Below are positions 30,596 through 33,233 of a DNA stretch of 33,233 nt, one piece after another. Both the position numbers and the translations under genes were made by a program. The notes below the pieces were generated by a model. It made no database searches. It was not told the origin of the DNA and saw only the letters and a program-made list of their open reading frames with translations. How positions within the stretch are numbered: the stretch's first letter is position 1; each line of letters opens with the position of its first letter. Source of the DNA: Bacteroidota bacterium (GTDB taxonomy: Bacteria > Bacteroidota > Ignavibacteria > Palsa-1295); contig JAKAIL010000009.1 of NCBI GenBank assembly GCA_021825235.1, forward strand, positions 1 through 33,233, written 5' to 3'.

Positions 30596-30657
30596 CCCAT
30601 TCCCCGGACCCCCGGCTTCCGGTCCCCGGCTCCCCGACCCCGGTCCTCGATACCCGC
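30596..30657. repeat. Degenerate C/G-rich CCGGACCCCGG repeat after the chaperone gene
   Basis: A run of related words such as CCCCGGACCCCCGG, TTCCGGTCCCCGG and CTCCCCGACCCCGG ends three bases from the chaperone stop codon. It is of the same kind as the direct repeat in the linker of the fused reductase at 3411-3448. No hairpin followed by T-run is seen. Confidence 0.6.
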
Positions 30658-30660
30658 CCC

Positions 30661-31521
30661 TTACTTCGCCGCGAGGTCCGTCGTGGCGAGCACGCTCTCC
30701 TTCGGATTATCGGTCAGCGTCTGGAACTCGAGCAGGAGGCTGCCGGTCTTCGGGTCCACGCCCTTGGGCATTTGATAGGCGACCTGCACTTTGCGCGTCG
30801 CCAGATCGGTATAGACGGCGAGGCCCTTCACAATTCCGACCTGCTGCTCGTGCCCGTCCTTGTCTTTGAACATCACGACGAGGGAACCATAGCACTCTTC
30901 GTCTCCGGTACGGTTCAGGTTGGCCATGACGACGCCCTTGCCGGAATCCGAGGTCGTGTAGAACCCGCTGTCGAGCGAAACGACCGGTGGCTTCGTCTGG
31001 TAATCGACGATGACCGGGATCGAAATGCCGAAAATGGGGCGGAGCGTGAGGCTGATCGTATGGTTGGAGGTATCGCGCACCTGCGTTTCGATGGCCTTCG
31101 CTTTATCGATCGACCGGAAATAGAGGTGGGAACGGTATTCGCCGGGCTGAAGCCCCTGCGGTTTCAGGAATTGCACGCGGACTGCCTGGGATTCGTGCGG
31201 AGCCAGCGTCACCTGCAACGGAAAATAGCGGACCAGCTTATCGCAATAGGTCGCCGCATACGTGGAGACGCTATCCGGGATTTCGGTGAACGATCCGTCC
31301 TCGTTCATCTTGTAATGGACGAGCGAGATCACGAAGTCCGCCGAATCGTTACCGGAGTTAAAGAGCGTTACATTCGCGAAGCGATGCCGGTCATCGAGCA
31401 CGACGCGCTTCGGGTTAATCATGAGCGCGCCCTGCGCGAGCGCGGTGGAAGCGAGGAGCAGCGACGCAAGGAGTGGCAACGCTACGGGTGCGAGCAGGGT
31501 GTGTTTGGTCAGGTTCTTCAT
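30661..31521 (-). CDS. Periplasmic PapD-like pilus chaperone
   Basis: 286 residues with a signal peptide (hydrophobic core about 10-27, cleavage after ALA near 29). The mature part has the two Ig-like domains of pilus chaperones: a first domain with INPKRVVLDDRHRFANVTLFN and PHESQAVRVQFLKPQGLQPGEYRSHLYF, and a second domain with SLLLEFQTL near the end. The classical family has about 230 residues; this one is longer. It would hold pilus-type subunits in the periplasm and hand them to the usher. One base separates its ATG from the stop of the DUF4402-like gene upstream. Confidence 0.8.
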   Translation of the reverse strand: MKNLTKHTLLAPVALPLLASLLLASTALAQGALMINPKRVVLDDRHRFANVTLFNSGNDSADFVISLVHYKMNEDGSFTEIPDSVSTYAATYCDKLVRYFPLQVTLAPHESQAVRVQFLKPQGLQPGEYRSHLYFRSIDKAKAIETQVRDTSNHTISLTLRPIFGISIPVIVDYQTKPPVVSLDSGFYTTSDSGKGVVMANLNRTGDEECYGSLVVMFKDKDGHEQQVGIVKGLAVYTDLATRKVQVAYQMPKGVDPKTGSLLLEFQTLTDNPKESVLATTDLAAK

Positions 31522-31522
31522 C

Positions 31523-32161
31523 TTAATTGTAATCGAGTGTCACGTAAAAATTCCCGGAGTAACTTCCGCTTTTTTGGTTGGCGTTCACATGGAGCGTGGC
31601 GCCAATGGAAATATCTCCTTTGGTGCGAGTGAAGTTGTAGGTATCGGCGGTCATGGTTTCGGTGCCGCCTACGCGCGTGAGCGTGGAGGAGTTCGAAATC
31701 GAGAGCTGGCACGTCATGCCATGCCGTGTAAAATTGGAATTACAGTCGTTCGTCTGGTTATCGTCGTCTTCGTTACGGTCGTATTCGTTGTTGTCGTTCG
31801 AGCAGTGGTCGTCCTCTTCGCAGTGCGTGGGGTTATCGAGATTGAGTTCGATCTCGGCGGCCTGCGGCGCGTAACCGGGGACCCCGGTATGGCCATAGAC
31901 GCCCCCGGTGTACGTGGCGATGCTGGAGGTGTTGAGCACGATGGTTCCCGGGCTGGCGCTGGTAAACATCGCGCCAAAGTTCAGGCCTTTGATGACCGTG
32001 AACTGGCAGCCCTCGCCATCGTCCTGCGTGGAGTTCGGCACCGAGCGTGGCGCGCGGAGCGAGTCCGTGGGGGTCGCGTGCGCCAGGCGGGGCAGCAAAG
32101 CAAAAGCCAGCGCCATGCACAGTGCGATGCTCCGAATTCCGTTTTTGTCAGTCGTTTCCAT
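31523..32161 (-). CDS. Secreted DUF4402-like protein with acidic insertion
   Basis: 212 residues from the ATG at 32161; the frame is open from 32197, but that part is encoded by an intergenic repeat, and 32161 gives a clean signal peptide (core 11-27, AHA cleavage site). The fold pattern is that of DUF4402 domains: KGLNFGAMF near 58, an Ala-rich middle strand, and a C-terminal ISIGATLHVNANQKSGSYSG followed by FYVTLDYN. Such proteins occur as subunits with chaperone-usher genes. Residues 110-146 are an insertion very rich in Asp, Glu and Asn with three cysteines. The chaperone gene follows after one base. Confidence 0.75.
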   Translation of the reverse strand: METTDKNGIRSIALCMALAFALLPRLAHATPTDSLRAPRSVPNSTQDDGEGCQFTVIKGLNFGAMFTSASPGTIVLNTSSIATYTGGVYGHTGVPGYAPQAAEIELNLDNPTHCEEDDHCSNDNNEYDRNEDDDNQTNDCNSNFTRHGMTCQLSISNSSTLTRVGGTETMTADTYNFTRTKGDISIGATLHVNANQKSGSYSGNFYVTLDYN

Positions 32162-32184
32162 TGGTTTCTGATGTTCTCGCCGCC

Positions 32185-32276
32185 TGGGTTCCCGCATTCG
32201 CGGGAATGACCGGTTTGCTGTTGCGCGAAGCGCTGCGCGCGTGACGCCCTGTCATCCCCGCGAATGCGGGGATCCA
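32185..32276. repeat. Inverted pair of 26-bp intergenic palindromic repeats
   Basis: TTCCCGCATTCGCGGGAATGAC within 32185-32210 and its near-exact reverse complement within 32251-32276 face each other across 40 bases that include a GC-rich fold (GCGCGAAGCGCTGCGCGC). Each copy is itself palindromic (CCCGCATTCGCGGG). This is the common CCCGC-hairpin intergenic repeat of many bacteria. It fills the gap between the two DUF4402-like genes and may stabilise or attenuate the transcript. Confidence 0.85.
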
Positions 32277-32288
32277 CGTTCTCCACTA

Positions 32289-32858
32289 CTAATTGTAATT
32301 CACCTCGACCTGGAACGTGTGCGTGTAGAGTCCCGGGTTTGCATCGGAGGGTACGTAGAGCACGCCGCCGATGTAGATCGTTGCGTTGCCGTTGCTATCG
32401 AAGGTGGTGTTGCCGTCCACGTCCACATCGTGTACGTGGAGGTCCCAGGAGGGTGTGCCTTCCTTTAAGAGGAACGACCCCGCGGTCGAAGCGTGGAAGC
32501 TGTATCCCGGCTCGCCGGTAACGGCAAATTTTGCCATGTGCGGCGGCTTCTGCGCCGTGAGCGTTACGCCCGGATAGATGGAGCTCGGATCGAATTCCTC
32601 CGGGCCGGGCGTGAAGCTGTTTCCGTCCTCGGTCCCGTCCAGTGTGACCGTGCCGGTGCCCGAGGGCGGCGGCACCACGTATCCGAATTCGAGGTCCTGA
32701 ATTTTTGTGATGCCGATGGGCTGCACGCGCTCGCAATGCGCATCGAAATTGCAGCAGTTCCCGCCGTTGTCCTTTTGGGCGCGCGCGTCATGCGTGGTGC
32801 CCAGGAGCACCAGCAGAGCCGCGGCCGCCATTCCAAAGAGATTCCAGTTCCGACGCAT
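32289..32858 (-). CDS. Secreted DUF4402-like protein
   Basis: 189 residues with a signal peptide (core about 9-20, cleavage after ARA at 27). DUF4402-type pattern: IQDLEFGYVVPPPSGTGTV near 53-71, MAKFAVTGEPGYSFHAS near 108-124, and a C-terminal IYIGGVLYVPSDANPGLY with FQVEVNYN at the end. The mature N-terminus has NCCNFDAHC, giving three cysteines. Probably a surface or pilus subunit handled by the chaperone and usher encoded downstream. Its ATG follows the stop of the preceding gene by one base (TAATATG). Confidence 0.75.
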   Translation of the reverse strand: MRRNWNLFGMAAAALLVLLGTTHDARAQKDNGGNCCNFDAHCERVQPIGITKIQDLEFGYVVPPPSGTGTVTLDGTEDGNSFTPGPEEFDPSSIYPGVTLTAQKPPHMAKFAVTGEPGYSFHASTAGSFLLKEGTPSWDLHVHDVDVDGNTTFDSNGNATIYIGGVLYVPSDANPGLYTHTFQVEVNYN

Positions 32859-32859
32859 A

Positions 32860-33233
32860 TTATGGATTTACGATGATAAGATTATAGACATCGCCCTGCG
32901 CCGGGGTATTGTCCAGCGTGATCGCAGCAGTTCCCGCGCCCGTGGCCTTTGCGCTCTTGATGAACGTGGCCACGCCTGCCGCGCTCGAAAGCGTCGCGAT
33001 AATCACCGAGGACGTCCCGGCGATATCGCTGTTCGAAATCGTTACCGTATTGCCCGAAATGGCCCCGGCTTCGGTGGCGCTGACGGTATGAAGCTCCGCG
33101 TAATGGTTCGTGGCCGCGCCGCGCAGTTTCGGAGTCGAAACGCTGGTATTGAAAGTGGCCGCGCCGTTGCTCGTCACGAGCCAGTGGTTGCCGGAGCCTT
33201 GAATGTCGTAGGCATTCGTCCCGCCAATGTTGA
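32860..33233 (-). CDS. C-terminal part of a secreted or surface protein, cut by the window edge
   Basis: At least 123 residues in frame up to the right edge with no plausible start, so the gene begins outside the window. The sequence is rich in Ala, Thr, Ser, Gly and Asn with short beta-strand repeats (SNGAATFNTSVSTPKLRG, ISGNTVTISNSDIAG) as in adhesins and tail- or fibre-like proteins. It ends in a strand YNLIIVNP. I do not recognise a family. It is the upstream partner of the DUF4402-like genes with one base between stop and next start, so it belongs to the same surface operon. Confidence 0.6.
   Translation of the reverse strand, partial: NIGGTNAYDIQGSGNHWLVTSNGAATFNTSVSTPKLRGAATNHYAELHTVSATEAGAISGNTVTISNSDIAGTSSVIIATLSSAAGVATFIKSAKATGAGTAAITLDNTPAQGDVYNLIIVNP

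Larger units (their letters stand above)
30184..30660. other. 477-base non-coding gap between chaperone and usher genes
   Basis: This gap breaks an otherwise tight minus-strand run and probably holds a promoter for the usher gene. The part at 30360-30590 is AT-rich with several DnaA-box-like words. The part at 30596-30657 is a C/G-rich degenerate repeat next to the chaperone stop. Open frames crossing it on the plus strand are antisense to the chaperone gene and lack family features. Confidence 0.6.

Noticed and set aside
30586-31632. Long plus-strand open frame (348 codons) over the chaperone gene
   Set aside because: Antisense to the PapD-like chaperone, which has a signal peptide and Ig-domain motifs on the minus strand; its start lies in repeat DNA.
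32162-32197. Upstream extension of the DUF4402-like gene
   Set aside because: It is encoded partly by an intergenic palindrome, and the ATG at 32161 directly precedes a good signal peptide.

Overview
The window reads as a catabolic region of a Gram-negative, anaerobic or facultatively anaerobic bacterium that degrades aromatic compounds through benzoyl-CoA. An outer-membrane usher, a periplasmic chaperone and several signal peptides support the Gram-negative assignment. The ATP-dependent (class I) benzoyl-CoA reductase supports the lifestyle. I cannot fix the phylum from the sequence. Shine-Dalgarno sites are mixed: strong before 11979 and 19394, absent before several other genes. No transposase, phage gene or CRISPR array was seen.

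Layout. (1) Positions 1-47 hold the 5' part of a tRNA-Ser(CGA) on the minus strand, followed by a cluster of short palindromes. (2) Positions 153-6652 are a tight minus-strand operon read from right to left: MocA-like cytidylyltransferase, XdhC-like chaperone, hemerythrin-like protein, SDR oxidoreductase, a fused [2Fe-2S]/molybdopterin subunit, and an FAD subunit carrying the extra [4Fe-4S] cysteines of 4-hydroxybenzoyl-CoA reductase. (3) Positions 6653-6965 are a divergent control region with a perfect 16-bp palindrome and a 15-bp direct repeat. (4) Positions 6966-24124 are a 13-gene plus-strand run: bcrC, bcrB, bcrA, bcrD, an acyl-CoA synthetase, an extra HgdB-type subunit, a ketopantoate-reductase/HgdC-activator fusion, a thiolase, had, oah, dch, a fused hydroxyacyl-CoA dehydrogenase/enoyl-CoA hydratase, and a TauE/SafE permease. 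(5) Positions 24121-27311 on the minus strand are moeA, a moaC-moaB fusion and moaA. (6) Positions 27364-33233 on the minus strand are a chaperone-usher type surface system with two DUF4402-like secreted proteins and the end of a further surface-type protein.

How it works together. The left operon would remove the phenolic hydroxyl of 4-hydroxybenzoyl-CoA to give benzoyl-CoA. The Bcr proteins would dearomatise benzoyl-CoA with ATP. Dch, Had and Oah would hydrate, oxidise and open the ring to 3-hydroxypimelyl-CoA. The fused dehydrogenase and the thiolase would then give glutaryl-CoA and acetyl-CoA. MoaA, MoaCB, MoeA, MocA and XdhC supply and mature the molybdenum cofactor that the hydroxybenzoyl-CoA reductase needs. 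No ferredoxin, ferredoxin-reducing enzyme or glutaryl-CoA dehydrogenase is in the window.

Most unusual points. One polypeptide joins a ketopantoate-reductase-type dehydrogenase to a 2-hydroxyacyl-CoA dehydratase activator ATPase, next to an unpaired HgdB-type subunit. The HcrC-HcrA fusion has a linker encoded by a short direct repeat. An intergenic-type repeat sits in frame inside the had gene. A palindrome family, GGATGA-N4-TCATCC, occurs six times at three places, one copy overlapping the bcrC start codon.
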